This document shows positions 11,116 to 24,505 of a stretch of 64,000 nucleotides of DNA, piece by piece. The notes below the pieces were generated by a model. The model was not told the DNA's origin. It saw only the letters and a list, made by a program, of their open reading frames with translations, and searched no databases. Location: the NCBI RefSeq assembly GCF_050003625.1, contig NC_134398.1:196547700-196611699 (forward strand), given 5' to 3'. The DNA is from Haematobia irritans. Its lineage: Eukaryota; Arthropoda; Insecta; Diptera; Muscidae. Position numbers and translations under genes: made by a program. How positions within the stretch are numbered: the stretch's first letter is position 1; the number at the start of each line of letters is the position of its first letter.

Positions 11116-11179
11116 CAACAACAAATGATGCACAGTGGTGGTGAAAAATGGTTCAATTTGGGAAGTATAATTCTCGTAG

Positions 11180-13130
11180 GTAATTTTCATAAGAAATTAG
11201 CATACAAGGCCCAGATCTACACTAAATGCTATGGTAATTTGAAGTTTCCGACACCCAAAAGGAGACGAGATAAACACATGGCGTCTTTAGCAATATTGCT
11301 CAGGATCGATCCCTGAGTCGATATAGTCATATCCGTCTGTCCGTCCGTTTGTCTGTGAACACATTTTTGTAATCAAAGTCCAGGTCGCAGTTTGAGTCCA
11401 ATTGACTTGAAATTTGGCACCAGATTTTTTTTTGGGTCAGAATAGAACCCTTTTGATTTTGGAAGAAATCGGTTCAGATTTAGATATAGTTCCCATATAT
11501 ATATTTTTGCCCGATATTCATGTATATGGCCCCAAAAGCCAGAGTAGAATTAGCATTTTTACTATGCATGTCGAATTAGGGTGAAATCGGGTAAGATTTA
11601 GATATAACTCCCTCTCATATGACCTGACTGAGGCCATAGTTTTGCTCCGATTTACATGAAATTTTTGCACAGGGAGTAGAATTAACATTTTTACTGTCCG
11701 TTTCAAATTTGGTTGAAATCGGTTCCGATTTTGATATAGCTCCCTTATATATCTTTCGCCCGATTTTCACTCATATAACCACAACATTCCAATATTTTAC
11801 TCTGATGTACTTGAGACTTTGCACAGAGAGTAGAAGTAAGGTTCTGTATATAACTGATAATTTTGGTTGAAATCGGGTCAGATGTAGATATAGCTCCCAT
11901 ATATATTGTTTGCCCGATTTGCACTCATATTTCCACAGAAGTCAAAGTTGCAATCCGCTTTACGTGAAATTTTGCACTGGGAGTAGAATTAGCATTTTTT
12001 CTATATATGTCGAATTAGGGTGAAATCGGTTCAGATTTAAATATAGCTCCCATATATATGTATCGCCCGATTTCGACAAATGGTGTCACGTTGCACTTTT
12101 TAACTAACCGATCGTCGTCAAATTTAGCACAAAATAATCTTCTGCATCACCCTTTAAGTTTGCAAAATTTCATCGAAATCGGTTCAGATTTAGCTATAGC
12201 TCCCACATATATGTACCGCCCGATTTTCCCAAATTTGGTCACAAAACCCTTATTTATCAACCAATCTTACTCAAAGCTGGCTAAATGTAATCTTCTATAG
12301 CACTTACTATATGTGCAAAAAATCATCGAAATCGGTTCAGATTTAGATATAGCTCCCATATATATGTACAGCCTGATTTTTCTAAATTTGGCCATAAAAC
12401 CCTTATTTATCAACCGATCTTACTCAAAGTTGGCTAAATATAATCTTCTATAGCACTAACTATATGTGCAAAAAATCATCGAAATCGGTTCAGATTTAGA
12501 TATAGTTCCCATATATATGTACCGCTCGATTTTTCTAAATTTGGCTATAAAACGCTTATTTATCAACCGATAGTACTCAAAGTTGGCCAAATGTAATCTT
12601 CTATTGCACTTACTGTATGTGCAAAATTTCATCGAAATCGGGTTAGATTGAGATATAGCTCCCATATATATATGTATAGTCCGATTTTCCCAAATTTGGC
12701 CATAGAACCCTTATTTATTATCCGATCTTACTCAAAGTTGGCTAGATCCAGTCCTCTATAGTACTAACGGTATGTGCAAAATTTCATCGAAATCGGTTCA
12801 GATATAGATATAGCTCCTATATATGTATCGCCCGATTTTGAAAAATGTGCCCCTAATAACCTTGTGTTTAACCATAGAGGCCTCATTTCTTAACTGATCT
12901 TACTCAAATTTTGCACAAGGTAACCTTTTGTGATATTAATCAAACCCGCAAAATATTATGCAAATTGGTGCAGATTTACATATAGCTGCCATATATATGC
13001 ATCGCTTGATTTTCCCAAATTTGGCCATAATACTTTTAATTATTAAACAATGTTACTCAAATTTTGATGTACTAGCCTATCGTATTTATACGTATTTGTA
13101 GTTCTTACATAAGAATATTGCTCGATTTTT
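11180..13130 (+). repeat. Lineage B DINE fragment with a long 153-bp array
   Basis: It starts with B subterminal sequence ('aaaggagacgagataaacac', 'gtccgtccgtttgtctgtga'). About eleven monomers with 'ggttcagatttagatatagc' and 'catatatatgtaccgcccga' follow; landmarks at 12334 and 12487 are exactly 153 bp apart. The outer TATACCC terminus and the hairpin end are both missing. Divergence increases towards 13130. Confidence 0.8.
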
Positions 13131-13499
13131 ACAAATTTGGATTTATTACCCACAATAATTGAGCGATTTTCTCTGTTTTTAATAATGGGCTCAATATTAG
13201 TGGCATACTAACTCCGTAAGTGCAATATCAACTACTGCCAGTGTTGCTAGAAGAATGAGAAATTCCCTATATGTAGGTTTTTTTCTAATAACTAGCGTCT
13301 TGTAGGGACGTGGGGCCACAAAGTAGGGACATTTTCACTCAACACAATTTGTCATAATTTTTACATTTTGGTGGCTCTAGAGGAGGAAATTAGAAGCCGG
13401 CAAGGCTTGATCTTTAACAATGTGTGGTAACAACAGTTACCACTCGTGCCAAAAAAATTCTAACAAAATTTGAAGATTACCACAAATCTACCAAACAAA
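13131..13499. other. Diverged sequence, no gene seen
   Basis: No coding or RNA gene recognised. Near 13430-13500, 'gtggtaacaacagttacc' and 'aaatctaccaaacaaat' resemble flanks seen next to 29-bp arrays elsewhere (40690, 43950, 45555). Confidence 0.35.
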
Positions 13500-13785
13500 T
13501 ATTTCTATAGAATTTTTTTTCAAAACTTTATTCCTGTAGAAAATTTTGTCAACATTTTATTTCTATAGAAAATTTTGTCAAAATTGTATTTCTATAGAAT
13601 TTTTTTTTCAAAATATTATTTTTATAAAAATTTTTCTCAACATTTTATTTCTATGGAATTTTTTCTCAAAAATTTATTTCTATAGAAATTATTATCAAAA
13701 TGTTATTTCTATAGAAAAATTTCTCAGAAAAAATTGTTTATAGAAACTATTTCCAAAATTGTATTTCTATAGAGATTAAAAAAAC
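13500..13785 (+). repeat. 29-bp tandem array, diverged
   Basis: About ten units, many with T-run changes ('tctatagaattttttt'). It is followed at 13812-13847 by 'ttctaccacctgtggcaacc', a flank shared with the array whose right end is near 45555. This suggests these arrays sit inside their own element with GGTTGCCACA-like ends. Confidence 0.8.
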
Positions 13786-13855
13786 AAAATACTATTTTTG
13801 GTACAATTCTACCACCTGTGGCAACCGTGTTGGCAATACGTTGCATTTTCATGTT

Positions 13856-14317
13856 TTAAGATAATAAAGTACTTAGAACCATTTTTTGATTTGATTTTGA
13901 CTTGTGGCACGGTGCGATTTCTTGGTGGAACAACACTTTTTTCTTCTTCATATGGGGCCGTTTAGTCGCGATTTCGACCTTCAAACGCTCCAATAACGCC
14001 ATATGATAGTCACTGTTGATAGTTTTTCCCTTCTCAAGATAATCGATAAAAATTATTCCATGCGCATCCCAAAAAACAGAGGCCATTACTTTGCCAGCTG
14101 ATTTTTGAGTTTTTCCACGCTTCGGAAACGGTTCACCGGTCGCTGTCCACTCAGCCGATTGGACTCAGGAGTGTAGTAATGGAGCCATGTTTCATCCATT
14201 GTCACATATCGACGAAAAAACTCGGGTGTGTTGCGAGTTAACAGCTGCAAACATCGCTCAGAATCATCAACACGTTGTTGTTTTTGGTCTAATGTGAGCT
14301 CGCGCGGCACACGTTTT
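13856..14317 (-). pseudogene. Mariner (DD34D-type) transposase fragment, middle part
   Basis: Minus-strand frames read LTLDQKQQRVDDSERC, VTMDETWLHYYTPESN and, after a frame change near 14086, MASVFWDAHGIIFIDYLEKG and VLFHQEIAPCHKS. The first catalytic D is in TMDETW. The second is changed to E (HQE instead of HQD). The N-terminal helix-turn-helix half was removed by a deletion of ~360 bp near 14317; that half survives in the paralogous copy at 18912-19415. The C-terminus with the third D is absent. Confidence 0.85.
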
Positions 14318-15589
14318 TTTAACAATAACAAAAGTTGCTTCACAAAAGACGCTCTATCTCACAAACTAATTGACTTACAGACGTCAAATTTTGACACGAA
14401 TTATTTCAAGGTTGGTATTATATAAAAATTATATGCATTTAATACTAGCGACGCCATCTATGTGTCAGACCGGGGACTTATCAGCCTACCTGTTATTTCC
14501 TTATTGGACAAAGAGGTGAATTTAAGCTCTATCAGTTTCTGTCAATATTTCTGGTAGACACATTTTTACCCAGGTCAAAGTTTGTGTACTGTAATCACAT
14601 AGTGATACTATACCATATTAGATTTCCTTGTTTACTACCAAATGCATTGGGAATTCCATATAAATTATAGTCCATCATGAAATTACAAATATGTGTGCAA
14701 TTATTTCTAGTAAATTCTATTTGCTCTACAAAACCTTTGATGTGAACTCGCTTTAGCCTTTCCAGTACTCAGAGAACTTTGATAAATGAATTGTGGGGGG
14801 ATTTGTGGGAGTTAGATTATTTTCATATTTATTTGATTTAATTTAACATTGGTGGTCTTTGATTGCGTGTTCAACGAAGCTCGTAGTCTCTTATTTCACA
14901 CACACACACACACACACACACATATGTAGTGGTGTCTGAATTCTGTCGAAAGAGGAGTTAGGTGGTGAGTGTGTGTGTGTGTTTGTCAGAGCATGTAATT
15001 GTAATCAATTAACTCTTTCAATTTGTTCATACTCCTCCCTGGTGTACCATTGCAAGTATTCGCTTGACTTGCAATAAAAAGGACCTAAAAACGAAGTACT
15101 ACCCTAGAACAAACACAGACAAAAGCGTTAGTACAACAAAAAATGGCAGGATCTGAAGGACGTCTTTGTAATGGGAGGGTGAGTGGTTGTATGATTGTAT
15201 GAGTATGTTTGTATTTGTTTTGTTATTTAAAGCATTTAATAACCCCCAATCACCGTCATAAACACTTTTCTATGTGAAACGCTTTCATGCACATAAGAAA
15301 TGGTAAAGCAACACACACACATACACGTATATATAAGCAGTATATGTGTATACAGCAATATTATGGAAAAGAATTAATAGCTTGTGGTGTTATTGATGCA
15401 TGGTAAAGGCAAAAATTAGTATAATCCAAGATAAGGAAGTATAAAGTTGAGCTTAGCCGACTATATTTTATCCTGCATTACTCTGGAGTCACATAGTACA
15501 GTCGATCCACTCAAATATATTGAAGTTTCGTACACTTCTCAAAAAGAGTAAGAACCTTGCGGGAAATTAATGCAAATCCATTCTATTTG
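14318..15589. other. Non-DINE part of duplication copy 1, no confirmed gene
   Basis: Contains the mariner 5' flank ('aagacgctctatctcacaaa'), a (CA)n tract at ~14898-14920, a TG tract near 14970, and AT-rich unique-looking sequence. The only coding hint is the mini-exon candidate at 15143-15178. Confidence 0.4.
15143..15178 (+). other. Candidate short first coding exon with splice donor (weak)
   Basis: ATG in a good context (CAAAAAATGGCA) opens 12 codons, MAGSEGRLCNGR, ending at AGG before GTGAGT, a good splice donor. A 'caataaaaagg' TATA-like string lies ~70 bp upstream. In duplication copy 2 the ATG is GTG (20236-20238). No downstream exon was identified, so this could be chance. Confidence 0.2.
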
Positions 15590-16275
15590 TCCTTCTGGAG
15601 GGATCAAATCGCCCCATATTCGGCTTACTTATGTGTGGATGCAAACTACCTCTTGATTTTGAACTTCAGGCAAATCGCATAAAAATTGGAATGTCTACAC
15701 ACTTAAGAGGTCAAATCTGGATGAGGTAAATACGAACCGATACACACCATATTCGGAGTACTTATGCGAAGATCCAAAATATCTCCAGATTTTCGGATAA
15801 AAATTGGGGTGTCTTAGAAGTTCAAGAAGTTAAATCGGGAGATCGAGCTATATGGGGATTATACCAAAACATGGACCGATAAACACCACTTTCGGCACAC
15901 CTATTTGTGGTCCTAAACTATGTCTAGATTTCCGATTTCAGGCAAATCGAATAGAAACTACGGTTTCTAGAAGTCCAAGTAGCAAACTCGGGAGTTCGGT
16001 CTACATGGGGGCTATACCAAAACATGGACCCAATCACACCTATTTTGGAACCTAAAATACTTCTAAATTTCCAATTTTAGACAAATCGAATAAAAACTAC
16101 GGTTTCTAGAAACCCAAGAAGTAAAATCGGGAGATCGGTCTATATGGGGGCTATACCAAAACATGGACCGATACACACCATTTTCTATTTGTGGTCCCAA
16201 CAAAACCTATACATTTCCAATTGCAGACAAATCGAATGAAATCGACGGTTTCTAGAAGCCCAAGAATATGTGAAA
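15590..16275 (-). repeat. DINE lineage C 153-bp array, left part (duplication copy 1)
   Basis: Monomers carry 'ggtctatatgggggctatac', 'ccaaaacatggaccgata' and 'ctacggtttctagaa'. The array is interrupted near 16275 by a lineage B element and resumes at 17520. Confidence 0.75.
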
Positions 16276-17519
16276 CATTTAAATCTGAAGCAATTTTAAG
16301 GAAACTTCGCAAAAGTTTAAGTATGATTTATCGCTCGATATAGACATATGTATTAGAAGTTTAGGAAAATTAGAGTCATTTTTACAACTTTTCGCCTAAG
16401 CAGTGGCGATTTTACAAGGAAAATGTTGGTATTTTGACAATTTTTGTCGAAATCAGAAAAAAAACATATATATGGGAGCTATATCTAAATCTGTACCGAT
16501 TTCAACCAAATATGGCACGAATAGCTAAAATTCTAATTCTACTCCCTGTGCAAAATTTCAACTAAATCGGAGTTAAAAATTGGCCTCTGTGGTCATATGA
16601 GTGTAAATCGGGCGAAAGCTATATATGGGAGATATATCTAAATCTGAACCGATTTCAACCAAATTTGGCACGCATAGCTACAATGCTAATTCTATTCCCT
16701 GTGCAAAATTTCAATTAAATCGGAGTAAAAGATTGGCCACTGTGGTCATATGAGTGTAAATCGCGCGAACGATATATATGGGAGCTATATCTAAATCTGA
16801 ACCGATTTCAATAAAATTTGGCTCACTTGACTACACTACTAAGTGTACTCCTAGTGCAAAATTGCAACCAAATTCGGGCAAAACTCTGGCTTCTGGGACC
16901 GTATTAGTCCATATCGGCCGAAAGATATATATGGGAGCTATATCTAAATCTGAACCGATTTCAATAAAAATTGGCATACTTGACTACACTACTAATTGTA
17001 CTCCTAGTGCAAACCAAATTGGGGTAAAACTCTAGCTTCCGGGACCGTATTAGTCCATATCGGGCGAAAGATATATATGGGAGCAATATCTAAATCTGAA
17101 CTGATTTCAATAAAATTTGGCACACTTGACTATAGTACTAACTGTTCTTCTTGTGCAAAATTTTAAGCAAATTAGGGTAAAACTCTGGTTTCTGGGGCCA
17201 TATAAGTCCATATCGGGCGAAATATATATATGGGAGCTATATCTAAATTTGAACCGATCTCTTCCAAAATTAATAGGTTTCTATTCTGAGCCAAGACACA
17301 TACTTGTGCCAAATTTGAAGTCGATTGGACTAAAACTGCGACCTAGACTTTGATTACAAAAATGGGTTCACGGACTGACGGACATGGCTATATCGACTCA
17401 GGAGCCCACCCTGAGCATTTTTGCCAAAGACACCATGTGTCTATCTCATCTCCTTCTGGGTGTTGCAAACATATGCCCTAACTTATAATACCCTGTTCCA
17501 CAGTGTGGCGCAGGGTATA
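16276..17519 (-). mobile_element. DINE lineage B element nested in the lineage C array
   Basis: After a ~150-bp leader ('acttttcgcctaagcagtgg'), 153-bp B monomers start: GGGA landmarks at 16627, 16780, 16933, 17079 and 17233. The GACTGACGGACATGG block follows, then the ACCCTGTTCCACAGTGTGG terminus and 'cagggtataa'. Immediately after, lineage C sequence resumes. The hairpin end was not found. Confidence 0.7.
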
Positions 17520-18200
17520 ACTACGGTTTCTAGAAACCCAAGAAGTGAAATCGGGAGATCGGTCTATATAGGGGCTATACCAAAACATGGACCGATAAAC
17601 ATTATTTTCGGCACACCAATTTGTGGTCCTAAAATATCTCTGGTTTTTTAATTTTAGCAAATCGAATGAAAACTACGGTTTCTAGAAGCCCAAGAAGTGA
17701 AATCGGGAGATCGGTCTATATGGGGGCTATACCAAAACATTAACCGGTACACACCATTTTCGGCACACCTATTTACGGTCCCAAAAAAAAACCTCTAGAT
17801 TTCTAATTTTAGGCAAATCGAATAGAAAATAATGTTTCTAGTATCCCAAGAAGTAAACTCGGGAGTTCGGTCTATATGGGGGCTATACCAAAACATGGAT
17901 CGATACACACCATTTATGGCACACCTATTTGTGGTCCTAAACTATCTCCAGATTTTTAATTTTAGGCAAATCGAATGAAAACTACGGTTTCTAGAAGCCT
18001 CAGAAGTAATCTCGGGAGTTCGGTCTATATGGGGGCTATACCAAAACATGGACCGATACACAACATTTTTGGCACACCTATTTGTGGTCCTAAAATATTT
18101 CTTGACTTCCAATTGCATAAAAACTACGGTTTCTATAAGCCCAAGTTTGGGAGGTCGCTTTATATGGGAGCTATATCAAATTCTCGACCGATATAGCCCA
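17520..18200 (-). repeat. DINE lineage C 153-bp array, right part (duplication copy 1)
   Basis: Monomer landmarks 'ggtctat' at 17561, 17713, 17869 and 18022 give spacings of 152, 156 and 153 bp. The last unit degenerates near 18200. Confidence 0.8.
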
Positions 18201-18271
18201 TCTTCGAACATGCATGCAGATAAAAGACGAATCTGTGCCAAACTTAAGGACGATAGCGCCATTATTGAAGA

Positions 18272-18520
18272 CTGTAGCGTGAATGCAACCAAAGAAAGAA
18301 TATGGTCAAACATGTTTGTTGTAGACGGGTAACATGTTTATAGAAACGTTTTTATCTTATCAGCAATTATGTATCTGATGGCGGCAACAATGTATATGTT
18401 TGGCAAGAAAGCAATATTTTTGTCACACAAATGTTTCATGTTCCCCGTCCAAAACTAACCTTTTTCTTCTTTTCAAACTTAATTGAGGCTATCATATTCC
18501 TTCTCTGCGTGTATTAATTG
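18272..18520. mobile_element. Foldback MITE, diverged (duplication copy 1)
   Basis: The left arm 'aaagaatatggtcaaacatg' and right arm 'gaggctatcatattccttct' are imperfect inverted repeats related to the better preserved element at 58237-58485 ('gaaggaatatgatcacctca'). Internal 'aacatgtttatagaaacg' and 'cacacaaatgtttcatgtt' continue the fold. Confidence 0.55.
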
Positions 18521-18524
18521 CTTA

Positions 18525-18911
18525 AAATAATGTCCATATTCTGATATATCACCCATATATACCGATCCCTCGATTTGACTTCATAGGATTCTATATATCG
18601 CATTTTTTATATAATTTTTCTGAAATCAGAAATCTGCTGGTGCTTTATGTCCAAAGAGATCTGTATTTTACCTATACCTATATCAGTTAATTTTTTAGGG
18701 GTTATTCCCATATAAATCGATATTTTGCTTTAATTTCGTGGTCATCTTAGTCGCCGTAATTTTTTTCCGATTTGCCTAAAATTGTAAATCCAGAGGTATT
18801 TTGGGCCCATAAAATTGTTATAGCCCCTATATTGACAAATTTCCCAATTTGGTATCTTGAGTTTCTAGATACCGCTATTTTTATCCGATTTGCATGAAAT
18901 CGGAAATTTTT
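18525..18911 (+). mobile_element. DINE remnant in opposite orientation (duplication copy 1)
   Basis: Degenerate monomers with 'catatataccgatccctcga', 'gtaaatccagaggtatttt' and 'cagccccta'-type motifs. It ends at the duplication breakpoint. Confidence 0.5.
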
Positions 18912-19415
18912 GGACTTAGGAGTGTAGTGATGGAGCCATGTTTCATCCATTGTCACATATCGACGAAAAAAACTCGGGTGTATTGCAAGTTAACAGCTGC
19001 AAACACCGCTCTGAATCATCAACACGTTGTTGTTTTTGGTCTAATGTGAGCTCGCACGGCACCCATTTTGCACAGAGCTTCCGCATATCCAAATATTGAT
19101 GAATGATATGACCAACACGTTCCTTTGATATCTTTAAGACCTCTGCTATCTCGATCAACTTAATTTTACGGTCATTCAAAATCATTTTGTGGATTTTTTT
19201 GATGTTTTCGACGGTAACCACCTCTTTCGGGCGTCCACTGCGTTCTCCGTCCTCCGTGCTCATTTCAACACGCTTTAATTTTGCATACCAATCAATTATT
19301 GTTGATTTCCCTGGGGCAGAGTTCGAAAATTCATTATCAAGCCAAGTTTTTGCTTCCACCGTATTTTTCCCTTCAGAAAACAGTGTTTTATCAAAACACG
19401 AAATTCCTTTTTTTC
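18912..19415 (-). pseudogene. Mariner (DD34D-type) transposase, N-terminal half
   Basis: The minus strand starts at an ATG near 19413 (MEKK). A ~20-codon out-of-frame stretch follows, then a long frame: VEAKTWLDNEF, KSTIIDWYAKLKR, an HTH around 'KLIEIAEVLKISKERVGHII', and LTLDQKQQRVDDSERC. Another shift precedes TMDETWLHHYTP with the first catalytic D. The fragment is cut at 18912 by the duplication breakpoint, after which DINE sequence is read. It is inactive: no second or third catalytic residue. Confidence 0.85.
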
Positions 19416-20689
19416 CATTTTTTTCACAATAACAAAAGTTGTTTCACAAAAGACGCTCTATCTCACAAACTAATTGACTTACAAACGTCAAATTTTGACA
19501 CGAATCATTTCAAGGTTGGTACTATATAAAAATAATATGCATTTAATATTAGCGACACCATCTATGTGTCAGACCGGGGACTTATCAGCCATCCTGTTAT
19601 TTCCTTATTGGACAAAGCTCTATCAGTTTCTGTCAATATTTCTGGTAGACACATTTTTACCCAGGTCAAAGTTTTTGTACTGTAATCACATAGTGATACT
19701 ATACCATATTAGATTTCCTTGTTTACTACCAAATGCATTGGGAATTCCATATAAATTATAGTCCATCATGAAATTACAAATATGTGTGCAATTATTTCTA
19801 GGAAATTCTATTTGCTCTACAAAACCTTTGATGTGAACTCGCTTTAGCCTTTCCAGTACTCAGAGAACTTTGATAAATGAATTGTGGGGGGATTTGTGGG
19901 AGTTAGATTATTTTCATATTTATTTGATTTAATTTAACATTGGTGGTCTTTGATTGCGTGTTCAACGAAGCTCGTAGTCTCTTATTCCTCTCTCTCTCTC
20001 ACACACACACACATATGTAGTGGTGTCTGAATTCTGACGAAAGAGGAGTTAGGTGGTGAGTGTGTGTGTGTGTGTGTGACAGAGCATGTAATTGTAATCA
20101 ATTAACTCTTTCAATTTGTTCATACTCCTCCCTGGTGTACCATTGCAAGTATTCGCTTGACTTGCAATAAAAAGGACCTAAATACGAAGTACTACCCTAG
20201 AACAAACACAGACAAAAGCGTTAGTACAACAAAAAGTGGCAGGATCTGAAGGACGTCTTTGTAATGGGAGGGTGAGTGGTTGTATGATTGTATGAGTATG
20301 TTTGTATTTGTTTTGTTATTTAAAGCATTTAATAACCCCCAATCACCGTCATAAACACTTTTCTATGTGAAACGCTTTCATGCACATAAGAAATGGTAAA
20401 GCAACACACACACACACATACACGTATATATAAGCAGTATATGTGTATACAGCAATATTATGGAAAAGAATTAATAGCTTGTGGTGTTATTGATGCATGG
20501 TAAAGGCAAAAATTAGTATAATCCAAGATAAGGAAGTATAAAGTTGAGCTTAGCCGACTATATTTTATTCTGCATTACTCTGGAGTCACATAGTACAGTC
20601 GATCCACTCAAATATATTGAAGTTTCGTACACTTCTCAAAAAGAGTAAGAACCTTGCGGGAAATTAATGCAAATCCATTCTATTTGTCC
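19416..20689. other. Non-DINE part of duplication copy 2, no confirmed gene
   Basis: Counterpart of 14318-15589, with a (CT)n(CA)n tract near 19987-20015 and a TG tract near 20060. The ATG of the mini-exon candidate is GTG here. Confidence 0.4.
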
Positions 20690-21385
20690 TTCTGGAGGGA
20701 TCAAATCGCCCCATATTCGGCTTACTTATGTGTGGATGAAAACTACCTCTTGGTTTTGAACTTCAGGCAAATCGCATAAAAATTGGGATGTCTACACACT
20801 TAAGAGGTCAAATCTGGAGATCAGTCTAAATGAGGTAAATACGAACCGATACACACCATATTCGGAGTACTTATGCGAAGATCCAAAATATCTCCAGATT
20901 TTGAATTTCAGGTAAATCGGATAAAAATTGGGGTGTCTTAGAAGCTCAAGAAGTCAAATCGGGAGATCGAGCTATATGGGGATTATACCAAAACATGGAC
21001 CGATAAACACCACTTTCGGCACACCTATTTGTGGTCCTAAACTATGTCTAGATTTCCGATTTCAGGCAAATCGAATAGAAACTACGGTTTCTAGAAGTCC
21101 AAGTAGCAAACTCGGGAGTTCGGTCTACATGGGGGCTATACCAAAACATGGACCCAATCACACCTATTTTGGGACCTAAAATACTTCTAGATTTCCAATT
21201 TTAGACAAATCGAATAAAAACTACGGTTTCTAGAAACCCAAGAAGTAAAATCGGGAGATCGGTCTATATGGGGGCTATACCAAAACATGGACCGATACAC
21301 ACCATTTTCGACACACCTATTTGTGGTCCCAACAAAACCTATACATTTCCAATTGCAGACAAATCGAATGAAATCGACGGTTTTT
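20690..21385 (-). repeat. DINE lineage C array, left part (duplication copy 2)
   Basis: Same monomers as 15590-16275. It keeps a few segments missing in copy 1, for example 'ggagatcagtctaaatgagg' near 20817 and 'aatttcaggtaaatcggata' near 20904. Confidence 0.75.
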
Positions 21386-22480
<1,095 letters not shown>

Positions 22481-23160
22481 CGGTTTCTAGAAACCCAAGA
22501 AGTGAAATCGGGAGATCGGTCTATATAGGGGCTATACCAAAACATGGACCGATAAACATTATTTTCGGCACACCAATTTGTGGTCCTAAAATATCTCTGG
22601 TTTTTTAATTTTAGCAAATCGAATGAAAACTACGGTTTCTAGAAGCCCAAGAAGTGAAATCGGGAGATCGGTCTATATGGGGGCTATACCAAAACATTAA
22701 CCGGTACACACCATTTTCGGCACACCTATTTACGGTCCCAAAAAAAAACCTCTAGATTTCTAATTTTAGGCAAATCGAATAGAAAATAATGTTTCTAGTA
22801 TCCCAAGAAGTAAACTCGGGAGTTCGGTCTATATGGGGGCTATACCAAAACATGGATCGATACACACCATTTATGGCACACCTATTTGTGGTCCTAAACT
22901 ATCTCCAGATTTTTAATTTTAGGCAAATCGAATGAAAACTACGGTTTCTAGAAGCCTCAGAAGTAATCTCGGGAGTTCGGTCTATATGGGGGCTATACCA
23001 AAACATGGACCGATACACAACATTTTTGGCACACCTATTTGTGGTCCTAAAATATTTCTTGACTTCCAATTGCATAAAAACTACGGTTTCTATAAGCCCA
23101 AGTTTGGGAGGTCGCTTTATATGGGAGCTATATCAAATTCTCGACCGATATAGCCCATCT
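22481..23160 (-). repeat. DINE lineage C array, right part (duplication copy 2)
   Basis: Nearly identical to 17520-18200. Confidence 0.8.
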
Positions 23161-23228
23161 TCGAACATGCATGCAGATAAAAGACGAATCTGTGCCAAAC
23201 TTAAGGACGATAGCGCCATTATTGAAGA

Positions 23229-23477
23229 CTGTAGCGTGAATGCAACCAAAGAAAGAATATGGTCAAACATGTTTGTTGTAGACGGGTAACATGTTTATAG
23301 AAACGTTTTTATCTTATCAGCAATTATGTATCTGATGGCGGCAACAATGTATATGTTTGGCAAGAAAGCAATATTTTTGTCACACAAATGTTTCATGTTC
23401 CCCGTCCAAAACTAACCTTTTTCTTCTTTTCAAACTTAATTGAGGCTATCATATTCCTTCTCTGCGTGTATTAATTG
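23229..23477. mobile_element. Foldback MITE, diverged (duplication copy 2)
   Basis: Copy of the element at 18272-18520, duplicated with the segment rather than transposed. Confidence 0.55.
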
Positions 23478-23481
23478 CTTA

Positions 23482-23868
23482 AAATAATGTCCATATTCTG
23501 ATATATCACCCATATATACCGATCCCTCGATTTGACTTCATAGGATTCTATATATCGCATTTTTTATATAATTTTTCTGAAATCAGAAATCTGCTGGTGC
23601 TTTATGTCCAAAGAGATCTGTATTTTACCTATACCTATATCAGTTAATTTTTTAGGGGTTATTCCCATATAAATCGATATTTTGCTTTAATTTCGTGGTC
23701 ATCTTAGTCGCCGTAATTTTTTTCCGATTTGCCTAAAATTGTAAATCCAGAGGTATTTTGGGCCCATAAAATTGTTATAGCCCCTATATTGACAAATTTC
23801 CCAATTTGGTATCTTGAGTTTCTAGATACCGCTATTTTTATCCGATTTGCATGAAATCGGAAATTTTT
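23482..23868 (+). mobile_element. DINE remnant (duplication copy 2)
   Basis: Copy of 18525-18911. The shared sequence ends at 'gaaatcggaaattttt', which marks the right edge of the duplication. Confidence 0.5.
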
Positions 23869-24155
23869 TTCAGTCAGAGTTTAGCTTCATAAAATGATAT
23901 GTTAAAATTTGCTTTATATCTGTAAGAGATTCAATTTCTAAAGGCGGAATGATCACCCCAATTGCTAGAAGTAAAATTTGCCGATGATGACATTTAGAAA
24001 ATTCCTTTAAAACTAAAACGAAAATGGGTATTAAAAATCCAGTATCAGATGAAGTCTCCATATGTAGAAATTTTAAAGTAAGCTGCGTAAAGGGTACAAT
24101 TCGAACCAATCTTCTTGAAGTAGTGGTAGTCCGTTATTTCAGGCTTACTTTGACT
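23869..24155 (+). mobile_element. DINE lineage C, hairpin-proximal remnant
   Basis: 'aattcctttaaaactaaaac', 'atccagtatcagatgaagtc' and 'atatgtagaaattttaaagt' match the hairpin-proximal part of the lineage C element near 45240-45330. The hairpin is not preserved before the SINE at 24164. Confidence 0.5.
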
Positions 24156-24163
24156 ACCGTAGA

Positions 24164-24503
24164 GCCACCGTGGTGCAATGGTTAGCGTGCCCACCTTGCA
24201 TACACAAGGTCGTGGGTTCGATTCCTGCTACGACCGAACACCAAAAAGATTTTCAGCGGTGGATTATCCCACCTCAGTAATGCTGGTGACATTTCTGAGG
24301 GTTTCAAAGCTTCTCTAAGTAGTTTCACTGGAATGTGGAACGCCGTTCGGACTCGGCTATAAAAAGGAGGTTCTTGTCATTGAACATGGAATCGGGCAGC
24401 ACTCAGTGATAAGAGAGAAGTTCACCACTGTGGTAACACAATGGACTGAATAGTCTAAGTGAGCCTGATACATCGGGCTGCCACATAACCTAACCTAACC
24501 TTG
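24164..24503 (+). mobile_element. tRNA-derived SINE, full-length copy (reference)
   Basis: A tRNA-like head GCCACCGTGGTGCAATGGTT, a tRNA-like stem CCTTG...CAAGG and a B box give an RNA polymerase III promoter architecture. The body follows, then the tail TAACCTAACCTAACC. TTGACTA occurs on both sides (~24150 and ~24501), a short target duplication. The tail is made of CCTAA units. An older inverted SINE abuts its 3' end. Confidence 0.9.
24171..24225 (+). promoter_or_regulatory. Internal Pol III promoter of the SINE (A and B boxes)
   Basis: An A-box-like TGGTGCAATGGTTAG lies at 24171-24185. A B box GGTTCGATTCC at 24215-24225 matches the tRNA consensus. Confidence 0.7.
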
Positions 24504-24505
24504 AC

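Larger units (their letters stand above)
14161..18911. repeat. Tandem segmental duplication, copy 1
   Basis: From 'ggactcaggagtgtag' at 14161 to 'gaaatcggaaattttt' at 18911, this 4.75-kb segment is repeated directly at 18912-23868. Most stretches compared by eye are near-identical, with offsets of 5,091 bp early and 4,957 bp late. The left breakpoint lies inside a mariner transposase. Assembly of two haplotypes in tandem is an alternative. Confidence 0.85.

Noticed and set aside
24164..24236. Possible tRNA gene
   Set aside because: A and B boxes are present, but the sequence is the head of a SINE with body, tail and target duplications; the cloverleaf is imperfect.
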